Counted from the first letter of the stretch, positions 1-6,101 are shown. The stretch is DNA of 7,756 bases from Alphaproteobacteria bacterium (GCA_017958895.1 JAGDBT010000135.1:1-7756), one strand, 5' to 3'. The notes: generated by a model not told the origin, from the letters alone. Made by a program: numbers and translations.

Positions 1-622
1 CCATAATTTCACCTTTATAGATCCATACCTTTACGCCGCAAGCACCATAAGTCGTATGAGCCGTTGAGGTTGCATAATCAATGTACGCACGCAACGTGTG
101 CAAAGGTACACGACCTTCACGATAATATTCCGTTCTGGCGATTTCAGCACCGCCCAAACGACCGCTGCAGCTAACCTTAATACCTTCAGCACCCAAACGC
201 AAAGCCGATTGCATAACTCTCTTCATTGCTCTGCGGAAAGCAATACGTCTTTCCAACTGTTGAGCAACCGAGTCGGCAACCAATTTTGCATCAAGCTCAG
301 GTTTTCTTACTTCTACGATGTTTAATTGCACTTCCGAATCAGTCAATTTTTGAATTTCTTTTCTTAAATTCTCAATATCCTGACCCTTTTTGCCGATTAC
401 AACACCAGGTCTTGCCGAATGAATGGTAACTCTTGCCTTTTTGGCCGGACGTTCGATAACGATGTGGCTGATACCGGCTTGAGCCAATTTTTCATTCAAA
501 AACTTTCTGATTTTCAGATCTTCGTGGAGATAGTCGGTAAACTTATCATCAGCATACCAACGAGAGTCCCAAGTGCGATTCACACCTAAACGAAGACTGG
601 TAGGATTAACTTTCTGTCCCAT
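1..622 (-). CDS. rpsC: 30S ribosomal protein S3 (3' end outside window)
   Basis: Ribosomal protein S3 sits at the mRNA entry side of the 30S head and helps unwind incoming mRNA. The reading frame opens with MGQKVNPTSLRLGVNRTWDS, the classic S3 N-terminus. A KH domain follows, with the RNA-binding GxxG loop in GVVIGKKGQDIENLRK, and then the C-terminal S3 domain including RRAMKRVMQSALRLGAEGIK, GRLGGAEIARTE and the YGACGVKVWIYKGE stretch. The first 207 codons are present, and the family is usually about 210-235 residues, so only a short C-terminal tail is missing. The start is the ATG four bases after the rplV stop. Its GGGGAG ribosome-binding site lies inside the last codons of rplV, so the two are probably translationally coupled. 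It is the last visible gene of the S10 operon here; rplP would be expected next, beyond the window edge. Identity is certain. Confidence 0.98.
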   Translation of the reverse strand, partial: MGQKVNPTSLRLGVNRTWDSRWYADDKFTDYLHEDLKIRKFLNEKLAQAGISHIVIERPAKKARVTIHSARPGVVIGKKGQDIENLRKEIQKLTDSEVQLNIVEVRKPELDAKLVADSVAQQLERRIAFRRAMKRVMQSALRLGAEGIKVSCSGRLGGAEIARTEYYREGRVPLHTLRAYIDYATSTAHTTYGACGVKVWIYKGEIM

Positions 623-626
623 TTAT

Positions 627-986
627 TTACTCCCCACGCTCCGAAACAACAATGGTCATGCTGGAGAACGGCTTTAAGATGCGAGCACTCCGACCGCGAC
701 CACGTGAATTCATACGTTTCATTACAATACCTTTACCGACATAAGCTTCGCTTACCACGAGCTTGTCAATATTCAAATTATGATTATTTTCAGCATTGGA
801 AATGGCTGATTGCAACAAATCCAACGCAACTTTTGCGATTCTCTTCTTAGAAAAGCTTAATTCAGCTACCGCTTTTTCAACACTTAATCCGCGAATGGTT
901 TGAGCAACCAAATTTAATTTGCGCGAACTGGTACGAATTGAGCGGCAAACAGCTTTTGCTTGTTTTGCATTCTCTTTAGTAGCCAT
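627..986 (-). CDS. rplV: 50S ribosomal protein L22
   Basis: L22 binds 23S rRNA during early 50S assembly, and its extended beta-hairpin lines the polypeptide exit tunnel near L4. The 119-residue length fits the family (about 110-127). The globular part includes SSRKLNLVAQTIRG and the helix around SAISNAENNHNLN. The tunnel hairpin is the basic stretch MKRMNSRGRGRSARI near residues 89-103, followed by the usual short beta-strand end (SSMTIVVSER). The start ATG is two bases beyond the rpsS stop, and AGAGAGG-type purines in the end of rpsS serve as the ribosome-binding site. The gene is in its normal place between rpsS and rpsC. Nothing is odd in the tunnel hairpin, where macrolide-resistance changes usually fall. 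Confidence 0.98.
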   Translation of the reverse strand: MATKENAKQAKAVCRSIRTSSRKLNLVAQTIRGLSVEKAVAELSFSKKRIAKVALDLLQSAISNAENNHNLNIDKLVVSEAYVGKGIVMKRMNSRGRGRSARILKPFSSMTIVVSERGE

Positions 987-988
987 AA

Positions 989-1264
989 TTAACCTCTCTT
1001 CGCTGTGTCTTTAGTGTGACCGTAAAACGTGCGGGTCGGTGCAAATTCACCGAACTTATGGCCAACCATATCCTCGGTAACCAATACCGGAATAAATTTG
1101 TGGCCGTTGTGCACACCGAATGTTAAACCGACAAATTGCGGCAACATTGTCGAACGGCGAGACCAAATTTTAATCACTTCATTACGGCTAGAGTTTCTAG
1201 CAGCGTCAGCTTTCTTGAGAAGATAGCCATCAACAAAAGGTCCTTTCCATACAGAACGTGTCAT
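989..1264 (-). CDS. rpsS: 30S ribosomal protein S19
   Basis: S19 lies in the 30S head next to S13 and contacts the A-site and the central intersubunit bridge. The protein shows MTRSVWKGPFVDGYLLKK at the start, the central IKIWSRRSTMLPQFVGLTFGVHNGHKF, and the C-terminal GHKFGEFAPTRTFYGHTKD region typical of the family. Two in-frame ATGs lie six bases apart. I chose the downstream one at 1264 because GGAG at 1273-1276 is then eight bases away. The upstream ATG at 1270 would leave only two bases. The chosen start gives MTRSVWKGPF, the conserved S19 N-terminus, and 91 residues, the usual length. An annotation starting at 1270 would add a spurious Met-Leu. It lies 15 bases after rplB and 2 bases before rplV in the S10 operon. 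Confidence 0.97.
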   Translation of the reverse strand: MTRSVWKGPFVDGYLLKKADAARNSSRNEVIKIWSRRSTMLPQFVGLTFGVHNGHKFIPVLVTEDMVGHKFGEFAPTRTFYGHTKDTAKRG

Positions 1265-1279
1265 TAGCATTTCTCCTTA

Positions 1280-2113
1280 TTAATTCTTGTTATCATGACG
1301 AGATCTCATAATAAAGCGATCTGTCTTCTTGTTAGAACGAGTCTTGGCACCCTTGGTCGGCTTGCCCCACGGAGTAACCGGATGACGGCCACCCGAAGTT
1401 CTGCCTTCACCACCACCCAACGGGTGATCTACAGGGTTCATAGCTACACCGCGTGTAACCGGACGTTTACCCATCCAACGTTTGCGACCGGCTTTGCCGA
1501 GTGAAACGTTTTGGTTATCCGGATTAGATACGGCACCGACAGTTGCCAAACATTCTTCACGAACAATACGCAACTCGCCGGAATTCAGCTTTAATTGAAC
1601 ATAACCGGCATCTTTACCGACAACTTGAGCATAGCAACCGGCCGAACGAACCAACTGTCCGCCCTTTCCGGCACGCAATTCAACGTTGTGAACAATTGTT
1701 CCGACCGGCATATTCTTAAGCGGCATCGCATTACCCGGTTTAATATCAGCTCTTTGAGCAGAGATGATTTTATCACCGGATTTTAATCTTTGCGGAGCCA
1801 GAATATAAGCTTTTTCGCCATCGGCATAATTTACCAAAGCGATGAAAGCCGTACGATTCGGATCATATTCAATTCTCTCAACAATTGCTTCGCAATCAAA
1901 TTTATTACGTTTAAAGTCAATCAGACGATAGCTGCGCTTATGACCGCCACCGATACGACGACTTGTTACGTGTCCAAAATTATCACGCCCACCGGTCTTA
2001 TTGAGACCTTTCGTTAATTTCTTCTCAGGCTTGCCCTTGTATAACTCGCTTTTATCAACGAGAATAAGTTGGCGACGTCCTGCAGATGTGGGCTTATATG
2101 TATTCAAAGCCAT
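1280..2113 (-). CDS. rplB: 50S ribosomal protein L2
   Basis: L2 is a primary 23S rRNA-binding protein near the peptidyl transferase centre, needed for subunit association and peptide bond formation. The 277 residues match the family (about 273-278). The N-terminal OB-type RNA-binding domain carries GRDNFGHVTSRRIGGGHKR and the SH3-like domain carries GTIVHNVELRAGKGGQLVRS. The C-terminal tail has AMNPVDHPLGGGEG followed by GGRHPVTPWGKPTKG. His230 corresponds to E. coli His229, which is important for activity. Two residues later most homologues I know have His, whereas this protein has Leu232 (codon TTG on the minus strand, 1418-1420). The start ATG is two bases after the rplW stop. It is followed 15 bases later by rpsS. 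Identity is certain. Confidence 0.98.
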   Translation of the reverse strand: MALNTYKPTSAGRRQLILVDKSELYKGKPEKKLTKGLNKTGGRDNFGHVTSRRIGGGHKRSYRLIDFKRNKFDCEAIVERIEYDPNRTAFIALVNYADGEKAYILAPQRLKSGDKIISAQRADIKPGNAMPLKNMPVGTIVHNVELRAGKGGQLVRSAGCYAQVVGKDAGYVQLKLNSGELRIVREECLATVGAVSNPDNQNVSLGKAGRKRWMGKRPVTRGVAMNPVDHPLGGGEGRTSGGRHPVTPWGKPTKGAKTRSNKKTDRFIMRSRHDNKN

Positions 2114-2115
2114 GA

Positions 2116-2430
2116 TTAAATTCCTGTCGTAACATCAATATTTTGACCATCGGCAAGGGTAATAATAGCCTTTTTCCAGTCGCTGCGTTTTCCTTCACGA
2201 CCTCTAAAACTCTTAACCTTACCAAACTGTTTAATGGTATTTACCTTATTTACTTTTACGTTAAAGATAGCTTCAACAGCTGCTTTAACTTCATCTTTTG
2301 TCGCTGATAAAGGTACAATGAATACCACTTTTCCAGCTTCAGATGCAACCATAGATTTTTCGGTAATTACCGGACGAACCAATGTATCATACATTGCTGC
2401 AGTCACATTGTTTGATTTGCTCTTAGCCAT
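2116..2430 (-). CDS. rplW: 50S ribosomal protein L23
   Basis: L23 sits at the rim of the polypeptide exit tunnel, where it is the docking site for trigger factor and the signal recognition particle. The 104-residue protein shows the family features: YDTLVRPVITEKSM near the start, a central VPLSATKDEVKAAVEAIFNVKVNKVN region, and a basic loop ending FRGREGKRSDWKKAIITLADG. An N-terminal extension (MAKSKSNNVTAAM) precedes the conserved core. The start codon overlaps the last eight bases of rplD (ATGGCTAA arrangement), and the AGGAGAGA ribosome-binding site lies within rplD, so translational coupling is likely. It lies between rplD and rplB as in the canonical S10 operon. Confidence 0.97.
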   Translation of the reverse strand: MAKSKSNNVTAAMYDTLVRPVITEKSMVASEAGKVVFIVPLSATKDEVKAAVEAIFNVKVNKVNTIKQFGKVKSFRGREGKRSDWKKAIITLADGQNIDVTTGI

Positions 2431-3046
2431 TTAATCTCTCCTCTAAGCAACTTACTGCATCTTTTGTTAATACCAATTTGTCCTTCTTTAAGATGTCATA
2501 TACATTGGCACCGATTGTCGGCAGAATATCAACTCCGGCGATATTACGGCTTGCCAAAGCAAAATTAACATCTACTTCCTTACCGTCAATAATTAAGCAG
2601 TTTGTCAACCCGCAAGCCGTTAATTTAGCTTGTAAATCCTTAGTTTTAGGAGCTGACAACTTTGCTTCATCAATAACGATAAGATTACCCTCTTTCGCTT
2701 TTGCGGAAAGAGCTGTTTTCAGACCGAGTTTTCTGAACTTTTTGGTCAGGTCAAAAGAATGATCTCTTACAACCGGACCAAATACCACTCCACCTTTTCT
2801 GAATTGAGCGCCCTTACGAGAACCTTGACGAGCACTTCCCGAACCCTTCTGTCTGAACGGTTTGGACGGTGTCAAAGCCACATCGGAACGACCTTTGGTG
2901 GCATGATTTCCGCTTTGCCATCTGGCCAACTGCCAGGTAACAACACGTTGTAAAACATCTGCACGAACTTCCAATCCGTAAATCGAATCGTTAAGTTCTA
3001 TTGAGCCGACGTTTTTATTTTCTAAACTTAAGATGTCCTGTTTCAT
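2423..3046 (-). CDS. rplD: 50S ribosomal protein L4
   Basis: L4 is an early 50S assembly protein whose long loop reaches the exit tunnel. In E. coli it also represses its own S10 operon by binding the leader mRNA. The 207 residues are close to the usual 201-210. The N-terminal strand region runs to about residue 45. The tunnel loop at about residues 46-95 contains RQKGSGSARQGSRKG and the FGPVVRDHSFDLTKK segment. The Rossmann-like C-terminal part contains NLIVIDEAKLSAPKTKDL and NVYDILKKDKLVLTKDAV. The gene follows rplC by 18 bases and overlaps the start of rplW by eight. Because the promoter leader upstream of rpsJ carries hairpins and a U-run, this L4 is a natural candidate for autoregulation here too. 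That is inference from E. coli and is not shown by the protein itself. Confidence 0.97.
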   Translation of the reverse strand: MKQDILSLENKNVGSIELNDSIYGLEVRADVLQRVVTWQLARWQSGNHATKGRSDVALTPSKPFRQKGSGSARQGSRKGAQFRKGGVVFGPVVRDHSFDLTKKFRKLGLKTALSAKAKEGNLIVIDEAKLSAPKTKDLQAKLTACGLTNCLIIDGKEVDVNFALASRNIAGVDILPTIGANVYDILKKDKLVLTKDAVSCLEERLNG

Positions 3047-3064
3047 TTTTCTAATCCTTAATCA

Positions 3065-3784
3065 TTATGCGTTTTCAACCGGAGCTTCGGTTGTTACAAC
3101 AGGTTCATCAACTTTCTTCAATCCTGCAGGCATCGGCAAAGCAACCGTGGCCGGCTTCTTAACCGCATCGGTAATTCTTACCCATGTGTTTTCAGAGCCC
3201 GGAACGCCGCCTTTTACCATAATCAAGCCTCTTGAAGCATCAATCGCCACAACCTTTAAGTTTTGAACGGTAACGCGCTCAGAACCCATATGGCCGGCCA
3301 TTTTCTTGCCCTTGAAAACTTTACCCGGATCTTGTCTTTGTCCTGTAGAACCATGAGAACGGTGAGATATTGACACACCGTGAGAGGCTTCCAAACCGGC
3401 GAAGTTATAACGCTTCATAACACCGGCAAAACCCTTACCGTTTGATGTTGCGCAAACGTCAACATATTGACCGGCAACAAAATGTTCCACAGATAACTCT
3501 GAACCGACAGAAAGCAAGCAATCTTCAGAAACTCTGAATTCGCCCAACTTTTTCTTCGGCTCAACCTTAGCCTTTGCAAAATATCCCTTTAACGGCTTGC
3601 TGACGTTCTTAGCCTTAATGGCTCCCGTACCCAATTGTACGGCATTGTATCCGTCTTTCTCGGCGGTCTTAACATTAACCACCTGCAAACCTTCAACACT
3701 CAGAACGGTTACCGGAACATGAGTTCCGTCTGCCTGAAAAATGCGGGACATTCCTAATTTTTTTGCGATTAGACCAGTACGCAT
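3065..3784 (-). CDS. rplC: 50S ribosomal protein L3
   Basis: L3 nucleates 50S assembly and sends a loop towards the peptidyl transferase centre. The protein begins MRTGLIAKKLGMSRIF, the conserved N-terminus. The central loop GQRQDPGKVFKGKKMAGHMG includes Gln151, equivalent to the E. coli Gln150 methylated by PrmB. It continues with RVTVQNLKVVAIDASRGLIMVKGGVPG. The length is 239 residues against 209 in E. coli; much of the excess is an acidic, Val/Pro/Glu-rich tail (DEPVVTTEAPVENA), of a kind seen in other alphaproteobacterial L3 proteins. The start ATG has AGGAAAA about seven bases upstream. A 56-base gap separates it from rpsJ, the longest gap inside the operon; I see no hairpin or promoter of note in it on this strand. 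Confidence 0.97.
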   Translation of the reverse strand: MRTGLIAKKLGMSRIFQADGTHVPVTVLSVEGLQVVNVKTAEKDGYNAVQLGTGAIKAKNVSKPLKGYFAKAKVEPKKKLGEFRVSEDCLLSVGSELSVEHFVAGQYVDVCATSNGKGFAGVMKRYNFAGLEASHGVSISHRSHGSTGQRQDPGKVFKGKKMAGHMGSERVTVQNLKVVAIDASRGLIMVKGGVPGSENTWVRITDAVKKPATVALPMPAGLKKVDEPVVTTEAPVENA

Positions 3785-3840
3785 TATTATTTTTCCTTTT
3801 CTTAATAGGTTGACAATCTTTTTAAGACGCCAACATTAAA

Positions 3841-4149
3841 TTACAACTTTATTTCAACATTCACGCCGGCAGCCAAGTCTAATTTCATTAAGGCATCAAC
3901 TGTCTGCGGTGTCGGATCAACAATATCCAGAAGTCTCTTATGAGTACGGATTTCAAACTGCTCACGAGATTTTTTATCTACGTGCGGAGAACGGTTTACC
4001 GTGAACTTCTCAATCTTGTTCGGAAGAGGAATCGGACCTCTCACCGTAGCGCCCGTTCTTTTGGCAGTATGCACAATCTCCGCGGTAGAGAGATCAAGCA
4101 GTCTGTGATCAAAAGCCTTCAGGCGAATTCTTATATTTTGTGTATCCAT
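3841..4149 (-). CDS. rpsJ: 30S ribosomal protein S10
   Basis: S10 is a 30S head protein that in E. coli also acts as NusE in Rho-independent and antitermination complexes with NusB and NusG. All 102 residues fit the family (101-105). The protein reads IRIRLKAFDHRLLD, then GATVRGPIPLPNKIEKFTVN, the extended loop with RSPHVDKKSREQFEIRTHKR, and the C-terminal VDALMKLDLAAGVNVEIKL. It is the first gene of the S10 operon. There is no tuf gene immediately upstream, unlike genomes where the str operon runs directly into rpsJ. The ATG has a modest AGGA ribosome-binding site about nine bases upstream. A promoter and a structured leader lie in front of it (see the entries at 4176-4340). Confidence 0.98.
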   Translation of the reverse strand: MDTQNIRIRLKAFDHRLLDLSTAEIVHTAKRTGATVRGPIPLPNKIEKFTVNRSPHVDKKSREQFEIRTHKRLLDIVDPTPQTVDALMKLDLAAGVNVEIKL

Positions 4150-4175
4150 TTATACTTTTCCTATAACTAAACGGC

Positions 4176-4197
4176 AAAAAATTCCTTATGGAACCCC
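4176..4197 (-). terminator. Attenuator-like hairpin with U-run in the S10 leader
   Basis: Reading the minus strand towards rpsJ, GGGGTTCC-ATAA-GGAATTTTTT forms a hairpin. It has four Watson-Crick pairs (TTCC with GGAA), a four-base loop, and up to four further G-U pairs between the GGGG run and the first U residues. The six U residues follow the stem directly. This is the layout of a weak intrinsic terminator, 27-48 bases before the rpsJ start. The stem is weak for full termination, which fits a regulated attenuator or pause site better than a strong stop. Functional assignment is inference. Confidence 0.4.
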
Positions 4198-4223
4198 TGC
4201 CATCTAAAATTTGTTGAATCCGT

Positions 4224-4250
4224 GCAAACACTTTCGCAACAAAGGTTTGC
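4224..4250 (-). promoter_or_regulatory. Stable leader hairpin upstream of rpsJ
   Basis: On the minus strand GCAAAC-CTTT-GTTGCG-AAAG-T-GTTTGC forms a stem of six plus four pairs with one bulged base and a six-base loop. It is fully contained in the predicted S10 transcript leader. Leaders of S10 operons in several bacteria fold into structures bound by L4 or by the transcription machinery. I cannot match this one to a named leader family by eye. Confidence 0.45.
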
Positions 4251-4276
4251 GCTATATTTTATATTTGCTTCGCTGC

Positions 4277-4289
4277 GGGGTAAACCCCC
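4277..4289 (-). promoter_or_regulatory. G/C hairpin in the S10 leader, possible alternative pairing
   Basis: On the minus strand GGGGG-TTTA-CCCC forms a short, strong hairpin early in the leader. The right arm with its flank (ACCCCGC) can instead pair with GCAGGGGT at 4193-4200, the left arm region of the attenuator-like hairpin, with one bulged A. The two foldings are mutually exclusive, which is what a switch would need. Whether they are used is inference. Confidence 0.3.
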
Positions 4290-4311
4290 TCAAAACAATT
4301 GTTGTAGCGCG

Positions 4312-4340
4312 CTTATAACACAATCAAAACTCAATTGCAA
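4312..4340 (-). promoter_or_regulatory. Promoter of the S10 operon
   Basis: On the minus strand a -35 element TTGCAA (4335-4340) is separated by 17 bases from a -10 element TATAAG (4312-4317). The bases right after the -10 are CGCGC, a GC-rich discriminator of the kind linked to stringent (ppGpp) control of ribosomal promoters. Transcription would start near 4305, giving a leader of about 155 bases before rpsJ. A perfect 10-bp palindrome AACAATTGTT (4294-4303) lies at the predicted start point. Confidence 0.6.
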
Positions 4341-4529
4341 GCAAAAAAATACAAAAAAATAAAAAATTTTTATCGGAGTTTTTTGAGTCAAAACAAACCT
4401 TTATCCGCTCTTATTTTTTAAAAATTTTATATATCCCAAAAAGTTTGTTGTTAGTTAATTAATCTTTTTAATTGTTTTTTTCTTTTTATAAGTGTACATT
4501 TTACAAAAAACAAGTTAAAGGGTTTGTTG
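4341..4529. other. AT-rich divergent intergenic region
   Basis: This stretch separates the S10 promoter from the ribbon-helix-helix gene and is very rich in A and T, with several A and T tracts. On the plus strand TATAAG (4487-4492) could serve as a -10 element for the downstream gene, but no good -35 sits 16-18 bases upstream. The ribosome-binding site AAAGGG lies at 4517-4522. I see no open reading frame or RNA gene in it. Confidence 0.4.
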
Positions 4530-4802
4530 ATGGTCGCTTTTATAAACAGAGTTATTTCGATTGACGGACGAAAAACGACAATGCGACTGACCGATTTGGA
4601 GTGGACTATTCTCGATAACATTTGTTATGCCGAAAAGATACGGCGCAAAAATCTTTTGGAATTAATTTCAGGTTCCAAAAGTGAAAATCTCGGCCTGACT
4701 TCCTCGGTCAGATTATTTTCTCTGCTTTATTTATATAAGCATTCGCCTCGCATCTCCGCTTCCGGAAGCGATTTACAAAACATTATCAAATTTTTGCGTT
4801 AA
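4530..4802 (+). CDS. Small ribbon-helix-helix domain protein (RHH_4-like)
   Basis: The 90-residue product resembles the alphaproteobacterial RHH_4 ribbon-helix-helix family (PF13467), probable small DNA-binding regulators. The family signature is visible: a basic beta-strand VISIDGRKTTMRLTDLEW (residues 8-25), a helix around ILDNICYAEKIRRKNLLELI, and the closing NLGLTSSVRLFSLLYLY motif (residues 53-69), which matches the NL-xx-S-x-RVF-xx-Y pattern I associate with these proteins. The usual GRRTSxRL is GRKTTMRL here. I chose the ATG at 4530 because AAAGGG lies seven bases upstream; two in-frame TTG codons precede it. The gene points towards trmB and the two stop codons are one base apart, with no terminator between them, so transcripts are likely to overlap. 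Its target is unknown. The family assignment is by eye. Confidence 0.75.
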   Translation: MVAFINRVISIDGRKTTMRLTDLEWTILDNICYAEKIRRKNLLELISGSKSENLGLTSSVRLFSLLYLYKHSPRISASGSDLQNIIKFLR

Positions 4803-4803
4803 A

Positions 4804-5526
4804 TTAAAGACGTTCATACTCAAAAAACACCGGGCGTCGCCCTTCGCGTATCGCTTTGCGCTGATATTTGGTTTCAAACCAGTCCGCCGGCGGTTTGCGC
4901 CAATCATCAAAGGTTTTTGCCGTCCACCTGAAATCTTTGTTATACCTCATTTGTTCCAAGGTCCAACGCTTATAAATCGGGTGATCGGTAGCTATCTGCA
5001 AGATGCCGTTTTTCTTCAAAAGGCGTGCCAATTCGGCCAAATTTTCCGGATTTACAAATCTTCTCTCCGCATGACGTGTCTTAGGCCACGGGTCCGGAAA
5101 CAGCAAATAAATTTTATCAAAACAACCTGACGGCAAAGCCTTAAACAACAACCGGACATCATCATCAAAAATTCGCAGATTATCGACGCGAGTGTCCAAA
5201 ATTTTTATTTCCGCCGACAAATCTTCTTCGTTGCCCTCTTTCAGCCCCGTAATTAAAGACAGCAGGTTAGCCACCCCGTTTTTATAAACCTCAACTCCGA
5301 TATAGCCGTTTTGCGGAAACTTTTGCGACAAGGCCGCCAAGTGCTCACCGTCACCGAAACCGATTTCCAAACAGTACTTATCTTTTTTTCCGAAAATCTT
5401 TTCCGGATTTATTTCCTTATCCGCCGAAAGTCGAATTTCCGGCAAAAAATTATCCAGCAAAAAACTCTTGGCTTTGCGAATTGTCCGCCCTTTGCGACGT
5501 CCGAAAAATTTCGGCTGATCCTGCAA
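4804..5526 (-). CDS. trmB: tRNA (guanine-N7-)-methyltransferase TrmB
   Basis: TrmB uses S-adenosylmethionine to methylate G46 in the variable loop of many tRNAs, stabilising their tertiary fold. The 240-residue protein starts FFGRRKGRTIRKAK, typical of alphaproteobacterial TrmB. It has the SAM-binding motif EIGFGDGEH (54-62) with the following acidic E79 in GVEVY, the family signature LLFPDPWPKTRHAERRF (141-157), and the substrate-binding TKYQRKAIREGR near the C-terminus. Between GVANLL and NLRIFDDD it carries roughly 15-20 more residues than the common bacterial form (Lys/Glu/Asp-rich, residues about 92-112). The start is TTG, supported by GAGGA eight bases upstream inside the last codons of the XRE gene. 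There is one base between that gene's stop and this start, so the pair is an operon with probable coupling. Confidence 0.95.
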   Translation of the reverse strand: MQDQPKFFGRRKGRTIRKAKSFLLDNFLPEIRLSADKEINPEKIFGKKDKYCLEIGFGDGEHLAALSQKFPQNGYIGVEVYKNGVANLLSLITGLKEGNEEDLSAEIKILDTRVDNLRIFDDDVRLLFKALPSGCFDKIYLLFPDPWPKTRHAERRFVNPENLAELARLLKKNGILQIATDHPIYKRWTLEQMRYNKDFRWTAKTFDDWRKPPADWFETKYQRKAIREGRRPVFFEYERL

Positions 5527-5527
5527 A

Positions 5528-6034
5528 TTAAAATTCCTCGTTAATATCTTTATCTTTTTGAGCCATACCGGCTGTTGATTTTGATAAGGCCACCATTAAA
5601 TTGAAAAGCTGTTTTGCGACCGCCCGATTTGGTATCTTATAATATGCACGCACCAACTCCAAAGTTTCTTCTTTTTTCATCGGGTCTTCATCAAAAGAAT
5701 GCTCCGGCTCTTCCAAATAGCTGTCTTTTCCGAAATATGAACTCAACATCCGCGGACTTTTAAGCGCAACTTCGCTATCCATATCTTCAAAGAAAAAGCC
5801 CATAGGAACTTCCAAAACCCTGCTTATATCCCACAAACGACTTGCGCCTACGCGGTTCATTCCTTTTTCATATTTCTGCACTTGTTGAAAGGTAAGTCCC
5901 AACATTTCCGCCATTTGTTGTTGAGTAATATGCAAAATTGTACGACGTAATCTTATTCTTTTGCCGACATGAACATCGACCGGATTCGGCTCATTATCGT
6001 CAATTCTGCCCCTAACGGATTTATCGTTCTTCAT
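5528..6034 (-). CDS. XRE-family (Cro/CI-type HTH) transcriptional regulator
   Basis: The product is a cytoplasmic DNA-binding regulator of 168 residues. A lambda-repressor-like HTH_3 domain spans about residues 22-80: VGKRIRLRR, then the helix-turn-helix TQQQMAEMLGLTFQQVQKYE (37-56), then GMNRVGASRLWDISRVLEVPMGFFFEDM. This form, with QVQKYEKGxNRxGASRLW, is very common in alphaproteobacteria. The C-terminal part is acidic (EEPEHSFDEDP), followed by a helix LELVRAYYKIPNRAVAKQLFNLMVAL that often follows this domain and may mediate dimerisation. No metal-binding or ligand-binding fold is visible. It is the first gene of an operon with trmB. Its promoter is close to consensus, and an inverted repeat lies just upstream of that promoter. 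Its targets are unknown; autoregulation is plausible but unproven. Confidence 0.88.
   Translation of the reverse strand: MKNDKSVRGRIDDNEPNPVDVHVGKRIRLRRTILHITQQQMAEMLGLTFQQVQKYEKGMNRVGASRLWDISRVLEVPMGFFFEDMDSEVALKSPRMLSSYFGKDSYLEEPEHSFDEDPMKKEETLELVRAYYKIPNRAVAKQLFNLMVALSKSTAGMAQKDKDINEEF
5535..5539 (-). promoter_or_regulatory. Shine-Dalgarno that fixes the TTG start of trmB
   Basis: GAGGA on the minus strand forms the codons for the last Glu-Glu of the XRE protein and stands eight bases before TTG at 5524-5526. No ATG lies at a suitable distance, so the TTG is the most likely start. Confidence 0.7.
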
Positions 6035-6062
6035 TTTTCACCTCATAGTCCCATTTGCTTGT

Positions 6063-6091
6063 AATATAAGAGCAACCCTGCGGTTTGTCAA
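6063..6091 (-). promoter_or_regulatory. Promoter of the XRE-trmB operon
   Basis: On the minus strand a perfect -35 TTGACA (6086-6091) is followed after 17 bases by TATATT (6063-6068), five of six matches to the -10 consensus. Transcription would begin near 6056, leaving a leader of about 22 bases that contains the ribosome-binding site GAGGTG (6039-6044). Confidence 0.75.
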
Positions 6092-6101
6092 ATCAAAAAG
6101 T

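Noticed and set aside
98..429. Two overlapping plus-strand frames at the left edge
   Set aside because: They are shadows of rpsC, which is unmistakable on the other strand.
4524..4529. TTG start codons for the ribbon-helix-helix gene, giving a protein longer by two residues
   Set aside because: The ATG at 4530 has the better distance to the AAAGGG ribosome-binding site, and the TTG codons would place it one or four bases away.
4800..4860. A bidirectional terminator between the convergent genes, using GGGCGTCGCCC near 4833
   Set aside because: The short stem lies inside the trmB coding region and has no T-run on either strand.
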